From Arbacia lixula (lineage: Eukaryota > Echinodermata > Echinoidea > Arbacioida > Arbaciidae), in contig OZ022576.1 in assembly GCA_963669155.1 (NCBI GenBank), forward strand, positions 26,574,335 to 26,638,334: 64,000 bases of DNA, written 5' to 3'. How positions within the stretch are numbered: position 1 is the stretch's first letter; each line of letters begins with the position of its first letter. Below are positions 25,270 to 38,400 of the stretch, in pieces. The translations under genes were made by a program, and so were the position numbers. The notes under the pieces were generated by a model. That model searched no databases and was not told the DNA's origin. It was given only the letters and a program-made list of their open reading frames with translations.

Positions 25270-25448
25270 CAGAGAGAGAGAGACAAAGAGAGAGACAGAG
25301 AAACAGACAGACAGACAGATAGACAGACAGACAGATAAGAGAGGGGAATAGAGAGAGGGGAAAGGGTGGGAGGGGGGGGGGGGAGGGGTTGTCAGAGACA
25401 ATGAGCCAGACCTGCAGAGAGACAGGGTTAGATAGATAGATAAATAGA

Positions 25449-25487
<39 letters not shown>

Positions 25488-25610
25488 AGAGAGGGAGAGA
25501 GAGAGAGAGAGAGACTGTGAAATAAAAGAATGAGGAGAGAAGAGGGTGTAAGGGCAGGAGGACACGGGGAGAGGTAAGGCGGAGAAGAATAGAAGAGAGT
25601 GATAAGTTCT
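25219..25610. repeat. (GA)n/(GACA)n purine-rich satellite-like block
   Basis: Alternating (GA)n, (GACA)n and G runs on the plus strand, just upstream of the TRPV start on its own strand. No gene. Confidence 0.9.
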
Positions 25611-26387
25611 TCAGACACAAGGTCAAATTATAATATTAAACCTTGATCAATTGAAAAGGTTCTAACATTTCGTTGGAAAAAAAAACAATTTAAAATCTCC
25701 GTCACGTGATGCACCTCTCCCTCATCATTCATGAATTCCTCCACCCCTTAACTCCTTCTGTGCAAGACAAGTTGCAGCTTTGTGTGATGTAGCCGTAAGA
25801 GTGGTTCATAAATGCGACAGTGGCAAAGGAGACTTTAACCCTGGTTGTTATACATTTAGAACCATGTCTGTTTAGAAGATTAGAACATGCTGCACGTGAA
25901 CTTATATTTGCGCCCTAGTGTCTTGGTCATGTCTTGTTCTTGCCATGCATCGATTATGACCAGACAGATACACTTAAAGAAGGATCGATCAGGATAAGTT
26001 TATGAAAATCCGTGTACGAAATTACGAAGCTATACATGTAGACAGTGACGCCACAGTCATTATAAACCGCATGACTTCCCCACCTTCCCATTATGGTGTT
26101 ATGAATATTTGATCGGTTTTTGTCTCTCTCGGGATTCCTTGTTCAGCACGCGAGACGGTTGACCGCGATGATGAGTTAATGGAAGATGGAGTACATGCCC
26201 TGAATGGTTAAATAATCGTTCGGGTAACGTGAGAAGTACATGGCTCATGCACCCATGCGCAGGAATGACGGTGGAACGTGTTATTACCAGATAGTTTGTG
26301 ACTCTTATCCGAAACCCGCAACACATATTACCGTATTAAAATATGCAGAGAGCATGACAAATAAACTTGAAGAAAACCAAATTCCTC

Positions 26388-26475
26388 AGTTCAGTTCAGT
26401 TCAGTTCATTTTATTTGAGCACGGTGGCCCACTTGAGCCATGAGCTGTTCTTCAGGGGCTCGTGCAGAGTAAAAC
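26388..26475 (-). repeat. LINE 3' terminus with (TGAAC)n tail
   Basis: On the minus strand it reads GAAGAACAGCTCATGGCTCA, then AAATAAAATGAAC and about four TGAAC units. A pentanucleotide-tailed 3' end of this kind is characteristic of some non-LTR families. A similar tail (TGAACTGAACTGG) is at 15998-16020. Confidence 0.5.
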
Positions 26476-28043
26476 CAAAAAAAATCAGTAATAAAAAATG
26501 TTATTATTTACAATATAAGAATATTTCTGTGCATTAACATTTCCATAGGCACGACATTTAGCATTTGCGCATTTCCGATTCTGAAGATTCAAGAAGTGTC
26601 ATAAATCTTTATACCAACATTGAGATTAATAAATCTGGAAGGGAACTATTATAACAGTCCTCGTTGCAAAACGTACTTTATAACAAGGTCACTGAGGATT
26701 GGAGGAGAGGGTATGGGGGGGGGGGGGGGGGGTTCAATGAGGGAAATATATGAACTGAAGTCATATTTTGTGGAAATCATATTTCTTCGTCACTCATCCT
26801 AAACCAATTATCTATTGAATGTTATCAAAGATAAACTCAAACATGGGAGATAAATGATTGTACTACGTAGACATAATGTGTTTTTTATTGCATGCATTAA
26901 AAGATATAAAAAAAATACACTAAAAAATAAAGGCTAGTTTAGTGATTAGCATAGTCAAGTGAGCAAAATTGTTGGGGAGAGGATAGGATGGAGCTTGAGG
27001 TTGAGAATGAGGAAACATGAATGATGAGAAATAGAAAAAACACGACTATATGAATGCTTCTCCGTCAACATTCGCATAGCATGGTTCTTAATTAAAAAAA
27101 AATGTCCATGTATGGTGATATTCACGTGACTGACATTTTAACATAGGTCATATCGGTGGCTACAGGCGGGTATTGTCAGCATCATACGTATTCGTACACA
27201 CGCGCGCTGTCTGATTGACTGAGCCTCCGTGTCCGTGGCAGGAATAGGCCTATGTTTAATCAGGCAATCATTTCCCTGGAGTATCGAGCAAATCCAAAGG
27301 GAGGAATGATTGTTAGAAATCAAAACGGTGCCACGGAAACAACCCATATGTTCATCTGTCCTCTTTTCACACTTTCTTTTCGACATAAGTGGGTCAGATA
27401 TCCTGGAGAATATTACCACATGGTGTTATTGAATGTGTTACTATATTCTGAAAAGTGTGTGTAAGAATCCTGAAAATATACTTAGAAGTTCAATACCTTT
27501 AAAGTGTTAACGATTAATCGCAGGCCATAATTGTGTCTATTTAGTCCTTGTCCCTCCCTTTAGTATATTGTGCATTTCGCAAAACAATGCTCGAAATATT
27601 TGTATGTGGATATAAATGATATCTGTCTGTATTTATTATTGGGATATCAAGGAAGACAAATGGAGTGCCATTTTTCTGACTCGTTTAGCAAAATAAGCGA
27701 TTTTCCGTGTATATGAGAGGGCTTGTGTAAATTGCCCTCTTCATTTCCAACAGGATGACGGGCCAACACCGCCATGCTTTGAAAGTTATAAGCATTTTCC
27801 GACATCCAACCCGGCTTTTCTCGAGGCGTAGTGGATAAATTCATTAGATGAATGTAGATTACATGGTAGGCAAATCTGCCTAACACATGTCAACAGTTAA
27901 TGTAGTCCGACAACGTAAATACTCAGCCCATTTGGCAGATTAGGATTGTTGAGTAGTATGTGACGCATGTAATATGACCAGATGAGAGTGAGAAACAAAG
28001 AGAGAATATAAAGAGTGACAATAACACAGAAGGCAAGCCAAAT

Positions 28044-28102
<59 letters not shown>

Positions 28103-31100
28103 GGAGGTAGATAAAGAAAGAGAGCAAGAAGGAGAGAGGAACAGTGCGCAAGCGAGATAATGGGGTGAGAGAGATGAGGGGATGGGTAAAGCGGGGGAGG
28201 GGGGGGGGGTACGAAGAGAGACGGAGGATACGATAGGGATTCAGACAGAATGGGAGAGAAAGAGGAAGGAATGTAGATGATGTAAGGGAGAGAAAGATTA
28301 CTGGGAGAGTGGGTGATGGAGAGAATTGAGAGAGAATAAAAGAGAGGGCGAGAGAGAATAATATAGAAAGAGGGGGAAGGGGGAAATAAAGACAGAGGCT
28401 GGGTAAGATGGGGACAAACAAGGAGATAATGAGGGAACGTGGAGATAAGGACATTTAAAAAATGAGAATGAGAGAGAGAGAAAGAGGGAGGGGGAGATAA
28501 ATGAAATTCTCCGCATCCATATCCACTGAATAATCCCCCAATGGTTATACATGTACTTATCTGTGCATATATCATATCAAATCAAATCAATAGACTGGGA
28601 GGTATAGCACCTACAATCACGAACCTTCTCACCCAATCACACCATTCATGTTACTCAATCAACCAAACAATTAGGGCTCTTGGGCAAGCAAGCTGAACAC
28701 AAACACAATCATCAATCACCCGCAATCTGCATGTAACTTTTACATTTCATCATATGTTCTTTAAATGGAGACATGAGCCAAGTCTGCAGCAAGTACACAC
28801 AAGTACTGCTGTCTCTAACCAACGAAATAATCACACTGTACTAATAATGTGGATGATCATATAAGATAAAATTCTTTAAAATTTTATATAGAGAAAAAAA
28901 GTTTAGGACTGAAAGGCAACATTTCAGTGGACAGTTTGAATTTGGGGCCACATAACTGTTCTCCATCTACAATGACATCAATATTCATTTAGAGTATTAG
29001 TAATTGTGTGATATTCTCAAAATAAATATCTTAGCATATCTACACGCACATGTATGTAAAGCCCATTTAAGTTAAAATAAATTGAACAACATGACTGAAC
29101 ATTCACATAAAGAATATCCACTGAATTAAATCAAAATCAAAAAGTAAATACCATACATTCAAAGTTGAAAAGATAGTGAAACACAGACAAAACCCCCCAC
29201 TAAATAACATAAAAAAACATGCAGTAATGCATACTACTTCACAATTTCGTTGCACAATTATTATTGAACAACAACTCCCCAGGAATCAGCTGAGGACGCT
29301 GGAAGTATTTTGTGAGGAATAAATGGAATACTACAATCTTTTGCTGAGGTATTGTTTCTGGTATTTTCTGTAATAGTACAAAACTGTGCTTCTTTGCACA
29401 TAAATGATTTTGAAGCCTGGACTTGCCAGTCGGTATACAAAGTATGTCCATCATTAATATCCATATTTTTACAAACAGGAGCTCTGTGATTAAAAGTCTT
29501 CATCTGTTCAGTTGCTTTTTAAAATATTGTTCCTGAACACCATATTTTTTTTATTATCATTTCAGCAGAGTCATTTATTTGTTACATAATGAAACTGGGT
29601 GTAGTTTCTCTTGGAAGCATGAATACAACTCTCAAGATGGATTGTGATAGTGAACTTGGATAAATACTGCTTTCTCCTCATCCCAATCTGTAGTCATCAT
29701 TAGGTGACTTTTGGCTTTTGAATTTAACAACACCATCATGAGATTATACAAGATTCCTACTAAGACTGACAAAATAATGAAGTTCTTATATGCCTGACCT
29801 AAAGAAAAGAAGAAGCACTCAATTTCATCTACAAATCAGTGTGTTAAAACCTCATTCTTCATGGATGATGCAATATATGCTATGTGCAGTATTGTGGCAT
29901 TTTTGTATGTTTGATAGCTAGAAACCACATAAAAGCTTTTTCAATATAAAAACAGATTTCCTTTGACAGGGCACGGATGTGAATGTACATACAGTCAACT
30001 GCAGATGGCAGTATTTCTAATTCAAACTGTGAATGAGGCTTGAAATGGGTGATTCTACTTCATGAAAGTGTTCGTAACTTGTGCCTTTGGTTCCTTTGTC
30101 ATGACAGTTGTACTGTTATATTGTTCATGTTGATATCATAGATTTGTTTCCAGCAATGATATCAAAATGGGCAGAACTGAGGGAAACAGACAAAACACAA
30201 CTATTCTGAGGAGGAAAGTGGACCAAAGTACAGACACAGCACATGAGGCTTTGCTGAATTAACTCTTAGAACAGATGTTGCAACAACATGCCAGCTGTAT
30301 GGGCTTTGTGGCAGGAGTGTTGCACGGCCAGAGGTACCAATTGTAGCTAACAAGGAGCTTATATCACCGCTGACTATGCCCAAACCTGCCATGCGAAGAT
30401 GGGGCCACAAAACAAAGATTGTCATTCTTAAAGGTAAGAGGTAGTAGTAATTACAGGCCATCACCAACCATTCTGCCATATCACTGGGTCACACTTTTGT
30501 TTAAGTTTAAAGATTTTATATCATTTCGAGATGATTTTTTTTACTAGCATCCTGAAATCGAACAAGAATGGGATCAGTGATCATTGCAGAATGGCATTTC
30601 ACTTGTCATGCATCCTGTAGTCTTTATCATTTCTACCCTTAACATTTAAGTTATGCCCAGTACACTATGATGTAGAAGTACCTCTTGTGCCAGGTCATCA
30701 CAGACACAGATGATAACAGTAAAGCACAGCTGGCTATTTTGTACCTGGCAAATTCTTCCTGGTCAGCAATGCAATAGCATTACATTCTACTATTGAAATT
30801 AGAAGAATTATAGGGTTTGCAAATACTTGACAACTTTTTGGGAAAGACAGACCTGGTAAAAACACCTAATGTAATAGAAACAACACAAAACAAAGAAAAG
30901 TGACCATCAAATAACTTCAAATTAAATTGCACAAATTAAATTGACATATGTGTATCATATGGTATCAATGGAAGAAACACACAAACTTAAAATAACCCAC
31001 GATAATAAGTTAAAATGATTTCATAGAGACAAAGGTCATTCTCTCATACACATTCGATAAATAATATATGAAAGTTACATTTATCAATTTACTTTCCAGA

Positions 31101-31112
31101 AAATACACTTGT

Positions 31113-31160
31113 AGAGTGTATACACCATAGAGCTATATTTATAGCTCTATGGTATACACT
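31113..31160. repeat. 48-bp perfect-looking hairpin
   Basis: GAGTGTATACACCATAGAGC and GCTCTATGGTATACACTC are complementary around ATTTAT. It could be a very short MITE remnant or a structured 3' UTR element. Confidence 0.6.
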
Positions 31161-32261
31161 CAACTATGATTAAAAGGAGAGGGGAGCTATGGAGTTTGAA
31201 CATTTCCAACTCTTCAAAAACATGAGCTACATTATCTCCACACAGATGTATTTCAGTTAATGCCTACTTAATATTTTCAGTCATATTAGAATTGTGTTCA
31301 AATTATCCACTTGTGGCATGAGTTAGTGGGCTACACTTGAATTATTTGGGCAAAACTCCAGCATATCTACCAGAAACAGATTTGTATTTGTAAAGAGAAA
31401 AAGAACTGTCAGCATAAAACTAGAGACATAACATAAAGAAATGAATTAACCAGTATACAAGGTCACAATTCATCTTTTCTTACATGAGAATTCACAAAAC
31501 CTGTCCAGAAATCCAATATTATTGCAAAATTGAATAGTAACATCATCATCGTTCAGAGACAGAGTCTGAGATGTCTATACAAGAGCAGAAAGGTGATCCA
31601 AAATTGAGGGAATATCGGTTTAAATAATCACTCTGACATGTTTCATGATCATTGCATATATGTTTACCAGGAAGTATTTCAACCTTGCAGTCATGAATTA
31701 CTTCATTGTGAATAATCAGTCATTAATACCACATAGAAATGCACTTTCTCCAAGTTTTTTGTTCATTTCAGTGTCAGTCATGGCATGAACACATTTTGAT
31801 AGTGGGATACCCTATATAAATTTCATTGTGCATCAATACAGCTGTGTTAGATATGCTGGTATACCATTCTTTCCAGCGTAGATAGAGCCGCACAGTTGCA
31901 AAGGATGAATTGCGTCAAACCGTTCTGGACAACCACCTGTCTGCTTTATCTTGATGATGCACCCTATGCATACTATTTGCTGACTAATTAACTTCATAGA
32001 TTGTTTGTTAATCGAGGCAGTTCATCTAAATGGCAAGTGTAGATGGCTGGTCTACATTGTCAAAGCCAGTCTACATGAATGGTCTAGGGAGTTGGTCTAA
32101 GTAGTTGGTCTCAGTGCTTGAGTTGTGGTAAAGCTCCCAAATCTTATAACATGGAAAGGGAGGGGGGAAGGGCAATTGTGGTGTGACACCCCCAACCCTT
32201 TGGAGCATATCAACCCCACAGTAGATTATGAATCGTGTAAGCACTGGATTGGTGTTAATAG

Positions 32262-32355
32262 TCAGTCTAAATGGTCAGCCTAGAGGGTCAGTCTAGAGAG
32301 TTGGTCTAGAGGGTAAGTCTGAAGGGTGAGTCTAGAGGGTCGGTCTAGGTGTCGG
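32262..32355. repeat. Degenerate minisatellite in TRABD 3' UTR
   Basis: About seven imperfect 13-15-bp units of the form GGTCAGTCTAGAG lie immediately after the TRABD stop codon on the minus strand. Looser copies (GGTCTACATTG, GGTCTAGGGAG) extend back to about 32050. Confidence 0.75.
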
Positions 32356-32356
32356 G

Positions 32357-32477
32357 TCACCACAAAGACAGGTTGGTCCACTTGACGAAGCGATAGCAGC
32401 CATAGGCCAGGAGGCTGGCCATCGAGAGTCTGAAGGTCCATTTCAAGATTTGCCCGGCCACAGTGGGGTTGGGAATA
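32357..32477 (-). CDS. TRABD: TRABD coding exon 8 (C-terminal membrane segment)
   Basis: Acceptor TGTGCAG|TATTCC. The exon encodes IPNPTVAGQILKWTFRLSMA, then SLLAYGCYRFVKWTNLSLW and a TGA stop. This corresponds to the P.PS..G.........F.LLGYS.Y tail of vertebrate TRABD but ends sooner. Confidence 0.85.
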
Positions 32478-35400
32478 CTGCACAAGAGTAGAACAAATGA
32501 TATACGTAATAGACATATGATAATTTAACCATTTATAATGTAATATTAATGCTATTTTATGCACTTTTAACTTCACCTTTATCATTATAGATGTACTTCA
32601 AACTGTTGAAATGCATAATGTTTGATCTTGTAAATTTGTCACAAATCAACCTCTGGCTGCAATAACTGCATAAATTAACCTTGAATTACACAAAGACAAA
32701 GATAGCACTGTGAGAATTTAGGACTAAATTAGTCCGCTCATCTTCTTTTCTCTACTCAGTTCCCTTTTAGATCATTTAATCCAGCTTATTAATGCAGAGA
32801 GTAATAGAAAAACACAAAGTGATATTTTTTAAATGCATGTTACAATATAAACTGAACTCTTAACGTGCTGCTCTCACAAGTTTGCATCAGAAATAAACAC
32901 AAAAACAGATCAAGCTGCACTTTGTTTAGGCATGGGATGGGTTGATTGAGGACATAGGGTGCTATTCCAGAAGTTATCCCAAGTTTTCTTTTAAGTCCCA
33001 GAGTTAGGAGGTGCCTAAGAGAGCAAGAAGTTGGTATTCCAGAACGTCCTCTTAGGACTCTCGTAATGCAAATTAGGGAGGGTTTGACCCCACCCAGTGT
33101 GCATTTATTAGCCAATGGAGGGAAGTGTTTCATATGAAAAGCCAATCACAATCACAGCATCTCATCTGGCCCTCCCCCTAGGATTGATCCTAAATTTGTG
33201 GTTGCACAACTATGTGCACGCATCAATCATGTACGCGCGCTTACGCAAATAAATGCTGCTCTCTTTCATTGCATGTGTTATGAATGGCTAAGACAGGGAG
33301 AGGCTCTCCTAAGTTTTCTCCTAAGTTTCCTCTTAAATCCTCTCTTATGTGCATTCAGGAATACCAATCCTCCTAACTTTATGATTTGCATAAATTTGCA
33401 TAGAGAGTGGAGAAAAATTACAAGAAATCTTAGGAGCGGATTTAGGAAAAAAGTTAACATCGTTCTGGAAAACCACTTAGGAGAATCTTAGACTTAGGAT
33501 AAAATTTCTCCTAAGTTAGCATTTAAGATCATTCTGGAATACCACCCATAATCTGTTCATTTCAGCAAATCCCCTTGCATTCTTCTGTCTCAATATGAAA
33601 CTAGATATACAGGAAAGGAAAGAAATAGAAATGATAGCCCATAGAAGATAAAATTAAAGATTGGATGACTTATTCTAAAGTGGAAATCCACCTGCCAAGG
33701 GTGTCGATACCAGTTATTATCTTGTTGAAGGCCTGAGATCTTCTTGAAAGTAATACGTTTAAAGGGCATATACTGTACTGGGAAGGCAAAAAAGCCTTCA
33801 AAATGTAATTGTTAGCAATCTTCTTGCCAATGGTCTTAAATTCATGTATTGACCATTTTAGAAGCTTGCTGAAAGTTATTTGCCCTTAAATGATGTACGG
33901 TAACCAGTTTCACCTCAACATCACATTACATGTTGTTATTGAGGAGATGGAAAAACAGTATGATACAGAATGAGACAATCGGTGGAACAATAGAAAGCAA
34001 ATGTGTCTGGCTGACTCAGCCTAGGTTCCATGCTGTGAGCTTTTTTCTTTAGTCTGTATGCTGTGATAGCAACCAAACCTGGACCTACAGTCTTGCCTTT
34101 ATTCTATCTCCCTGTCAGCCACACATGTGTGACAGGAGAGGAAAGGAGGAGAGATACTTTCGTCTATGTGCTCAGATTTATTTGTGATTAGACCAGTGCA
34201 TAAGAACAAAACATAACACACTGCACAGCCTGGCTCCTAGGCTAGGCTGACTCTGCTTACCTGGTAATTTCTAGCAGCTGTTCCTTGGTTACCGGTACAT
34301 TCCACTTGTCTACAATGCCTTTCACGTGACCCATCCCAACCACTCCAACCACGACTGGGGGCGGGTACACAAAACCTGGAAGAAGACAGTGTATAGATGG
34401 GAGTATCAGATTGTAGAGGTTACTTACAGGCAAGGAGTACTGAATATCTGTCAATCATTTTGATAACAACAGAAGTAAGGTCACATGTATTATGTATATC
34501 AACATGAATTGACTACGGTATCAGCCAATATTTCTGCGGATAACAACGTCATTTACGTTTTTGCAAGTTGTTCACAACAAGGATATCACTTGTCTTTCAT
34601 GTACTGCTCATATTTGGGAAAATTATTAAGAACATTTACTCAGAAACAGGTTTGTTTCACACTTTTTACTAGATGACTGCACAAGGGATATTCCCTTTAT
34701 TGCACTACCAATTCAAAAGAAACACAAACATATTGTTATTCATCCTTTATTCCAAACATGTTTGTTATTGACACGATCAGCCCATAATCTAAGAACCTGT
34801 TCTTACCGTCATCACGAGGAAGCTGTGGCTGTTGATCACTAAACAATGGATATTCCCTATATCCCAGTATATATTAATTTAAATGAAACAAACATGTTGC
34901 TTTTCACATAATCAGCCCGTAATCTAAAAACCTGTTCTTACCGTCATCACCAGGAGGCTGTGGCATTGAGCATGCTTTGAGAGATTGAGACAGATAGGTG
35001 TCCCTCTCTTCCACAAACACCCGACTCAATGCGGGGAAATCCCCCGTCATCTCCCCCAGCATTTCCTCCAACAAGTCTTTCTGCTTAAACTTCTCTACCT
35101 CCTCCTTCCTGTATGAAAAGCAGAGAGGTACAAAAGGAGGTCAAGTATGACATCACAGACATCTGTTTCCTTCACATCCTGTCTCAAGGTTTCACTACCT
35201 TTTGTGTCTAGTTTGAACGATACACAGATTGAGTACCAATCTGATGGTGTGTGCTCTCATTTTACGAAAAACGGCATTGTTTTCTGTATGACTTTAATAG
35301 TAATCAGTCAATTCAGTCTGTACCTCTGGGCGACCCTGGCTGCAATAATGATACCCTTATGTTTAAATCTATTCACAAAGACATCCATTGTGCTTAAAAA

Positions 35401-38400
35401 TGCCTTCCAATACTGAAATATATGTATTTTCTTTCACAATCACTATAAAATATTCACTAAAAATTTGAAATACAAGTTGACAAGATCAAATCAATCGTAC
35501 GACTCTGTGACTGGCTGAATTGCAGTACTAAGGCATAGGATTTTGTGCAGGAAGGTGATGTCCCATTCCCAGTTGAAGGCCCTTACAAGTGGCCCGAACA
35601 ACAGCAGCACTGTGGCAAAATGGTGCCGTCTGTGGTAGTCTATAGATAGTGGTCTTACGTGATTGGTTCCTTGCTGGTGATGAGGTACCAGGCGAGTCTG
35701 AGTTTCTGCCAGGGAGAGAGGGAGGCCATGGCTCTCTTGAGGGTGATCTGGATGGGTCTGTCTCCCAGGTGGACCTTACAACCTGGCACTGTCTGGGCCT
35801 ACGACAGAACAACAACAAATAAAGACTTTAGTGCAAGGGCTTTCTGGGGCGATTTCAATTACTTAACTCTTAAAGTGCCATAGCCCTGCAAACACGCTAT
35901 TGTTACGCTGCTTCATACACGCTAGCGCGCTATCGCTTGACTGCTTTGTTCAAGCAAGGGCGCTACCGTTCGAGTGCCAGAAGCGCGCTTGCTCGCATTC
36001 GTCATAGCAGTCATTGTTCATGCTCATTGCACTCGTACTTAATGCTTCGCACACGCTATTGTTCATCGCATCGCACGCACCAGCTAATCGGCTTTGGATT
36101 ACGCATGTTTGTTTACACCTTTCAGATTGAATTTTCTTCAGTAATTTAGTGTTTTGTATTTGATATACAGGATGTACCTTATCACTCCCTCATGCAAATA
36201 AAGGAATAAAAGACAGGATGTACATTGTGTACCCAATCGTTTCTAGTCAAGGCATAGCCTATTTGTGGGGTCCAAGGGGGATATTTGTCACAAAATGCCA
36301 AATGGAAGTTACCATATAAACATACAACATTATGAATAAGATCTGAAAATAAAGAAGCACGTATGCAGTTCAACCGAATATAGCACCGAAATGACTTGAA
36401 AAGTACAGCTAAATGTTTATTATTAGTTTATAACAAAATAAGAAAGTCAGATCTCTGTACGAATGTGATATTATAATGAAGCTGATTAGATTTTCTACAA
36501 CTTTTGTGTACACATTTTTCTGTAAAAGTGTATAAGTTTCAAAATATAGTGGTTCGAAAATGCCAACACAGAAAATGAAGCGCAACTAACGAGGACTCAA
36601 AATAAACTTGGCACAGGGCGGATTTGGGGCTGGCACAATGGGGATTAGCAGCGTGGCAATGGGCTCTATGCGTTGGGGCAGGCTAAGAGTTAAGTTATTT
36701 CATGAATACACCCAGTACCGGTACATTTTCAGAATGGAGCATGCTTTCATTACTACTGGCCTGGGTATATGTTAATAATTACTTTTCAAACATCAAATAT
36801 GCTTAACTCTTCTATTTTCTTCCACAGTGCCTTGTTACCAAGTGTACACAATCTTGTAAAACCATCACACGCAAAATGACTTCCATTGCTAGTTTTCACT
36901 GACTGTGCCTGTCACAGTACCCAACAAGGTTTACTGCTTTCCAAGGAACTTTATGCAAGAAGACAAGTGAGAGTGCTGTAAACTTGGTGTACCTCTTTTG
37001 AAGACATTACCAAATCATGAAAAATTGCTTGAGAACCATAAGAAAAATAAACATGCCCAATTTGCAAAACATGAAAATTGACAGCGATCAATTTAAGATT
37101 CAAATAATGCATGAAGTCATTAAACACTGGAATTTCTTTTGTGATTGTGACTTTCAAGCGGCCTCCAAAATCAAGAATTTTTGGAAGCCGATATTATGGG
37201 CGAAAGTTACATTTTTTTTACATGGCATAAATAATATAGACTAGTATGTAGTCTGGCATAGATTGTATATTAAATCTGTGAATGTATGTCATCAGTTCAT
37301 CTTTGATGGGAAGTCTTTAAGAAACAAAATTGGGGGGTCTGGACTGACTGCCTACCTCTCTGACAGCTCTCCTGAACTCCCCTCCTGGCGCCATGCCGAG
37401 CTCTTTTGTGAGGTGAGCTGAGAGGTTGAGTAGGAGGGCCTGCATGACGCCCCCCACAACTCCATTCTGTGTAGGGATACAAATACATCATACGAATCAT
37501 GGGCATGACACATTGTGTAATACACCAGCTGTGTCAGATGCATGGGGAAAAGACCGTAACCTAAGGTGTCGTGGATTTATATGGATCAGGATACATAAAT
37601 AAATGAGAGCACTGTGGTATATGTTGCTAAAAAAAATTGCATATTAGTATTATTTTTGTACTAAAATGTTTCTACCAGGAAAAGCCTAGCTCCACCCTCA
37701 GTGAGGTTTTTAACATTTGAAACACTGCACAATACATAACTTACTGATATTCAAAATTACTGATAAACAAACATACACTACAGCTCAAAGGAATTGGCAT
37801 TGGGTAAAGGGAAAGGGAAGAAAGGGGAGAAACCGCAGTATATTTTGTCCAGTTCAGCATGAAACATGATGCGTTAGCCTAAAAAGCATCATGTTTCATG
37901 CTGAACTGGACAAAATATACCACAGTTCAAAACTGCAGTTCCATCCCTTTCTTTCCTTTCCCTTTACCCAATGCCAATTCCTTTGAGCTGTAGTGTACAT
38001 ATAGCAGTTTAAAGGAAATTATTTATTTTTCTATCTTTAGAATCATTGTTATCGGTAAGATAAAAGAGTATACTTTTGGTGTATTTTGAAAGCTGGAACA
38101 CAATCACAAAATGGAAAGATAAAGAGTAAAAAAATGCAACTTAATGTGCACACACATGTATAGCATTAGCGTTCTGTATATAAAATTCTCTTCAAAATAT
38201 TGCAACATAGCAACATACATTGAAAAGCAACACCGCAAGAAACACTTCGTACTTGACATAGCTGAAACAATAAAGCACATCCTGGCAACTGTAGTTTTAG
38301 CTTTCCAAACACATTACACATACACACCAACACAAACCACAGAATTAAAGCTGAATTACCCAATATTACTTACAGTGAATGTTGAGTAAGGCTAAAATTA

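Larger units (their letters stand above)
24393..32356. other. Intergenic region between TRPV and TRABD genes
   Basis: No coding exon was recognised on either strand. It contains simple repeats (25219-25610; a G run near 26716; a purine-rich block 27960-28500 with (GA)n at 28046-28098 and a G run near 28197), a LINE tail at 26388 and a small hairpin at 31113-31160. From about 28560 to 32356 the DNA is AT-rich and low in repeats; part of it should be the 3' UTR of the TRABD gene. The TRPV promoter must lie somewhere right of 24392, but I cannot place it. Confidence 0.6.

Noticed and set aside
30190-30450. Plus-strand segment ending in a good donor (CTTAAAG|GTAAGAGG) with a short open frame
   Set aside because: Only about 24 codons are open before upstream stops in that frame and no family match is visible.
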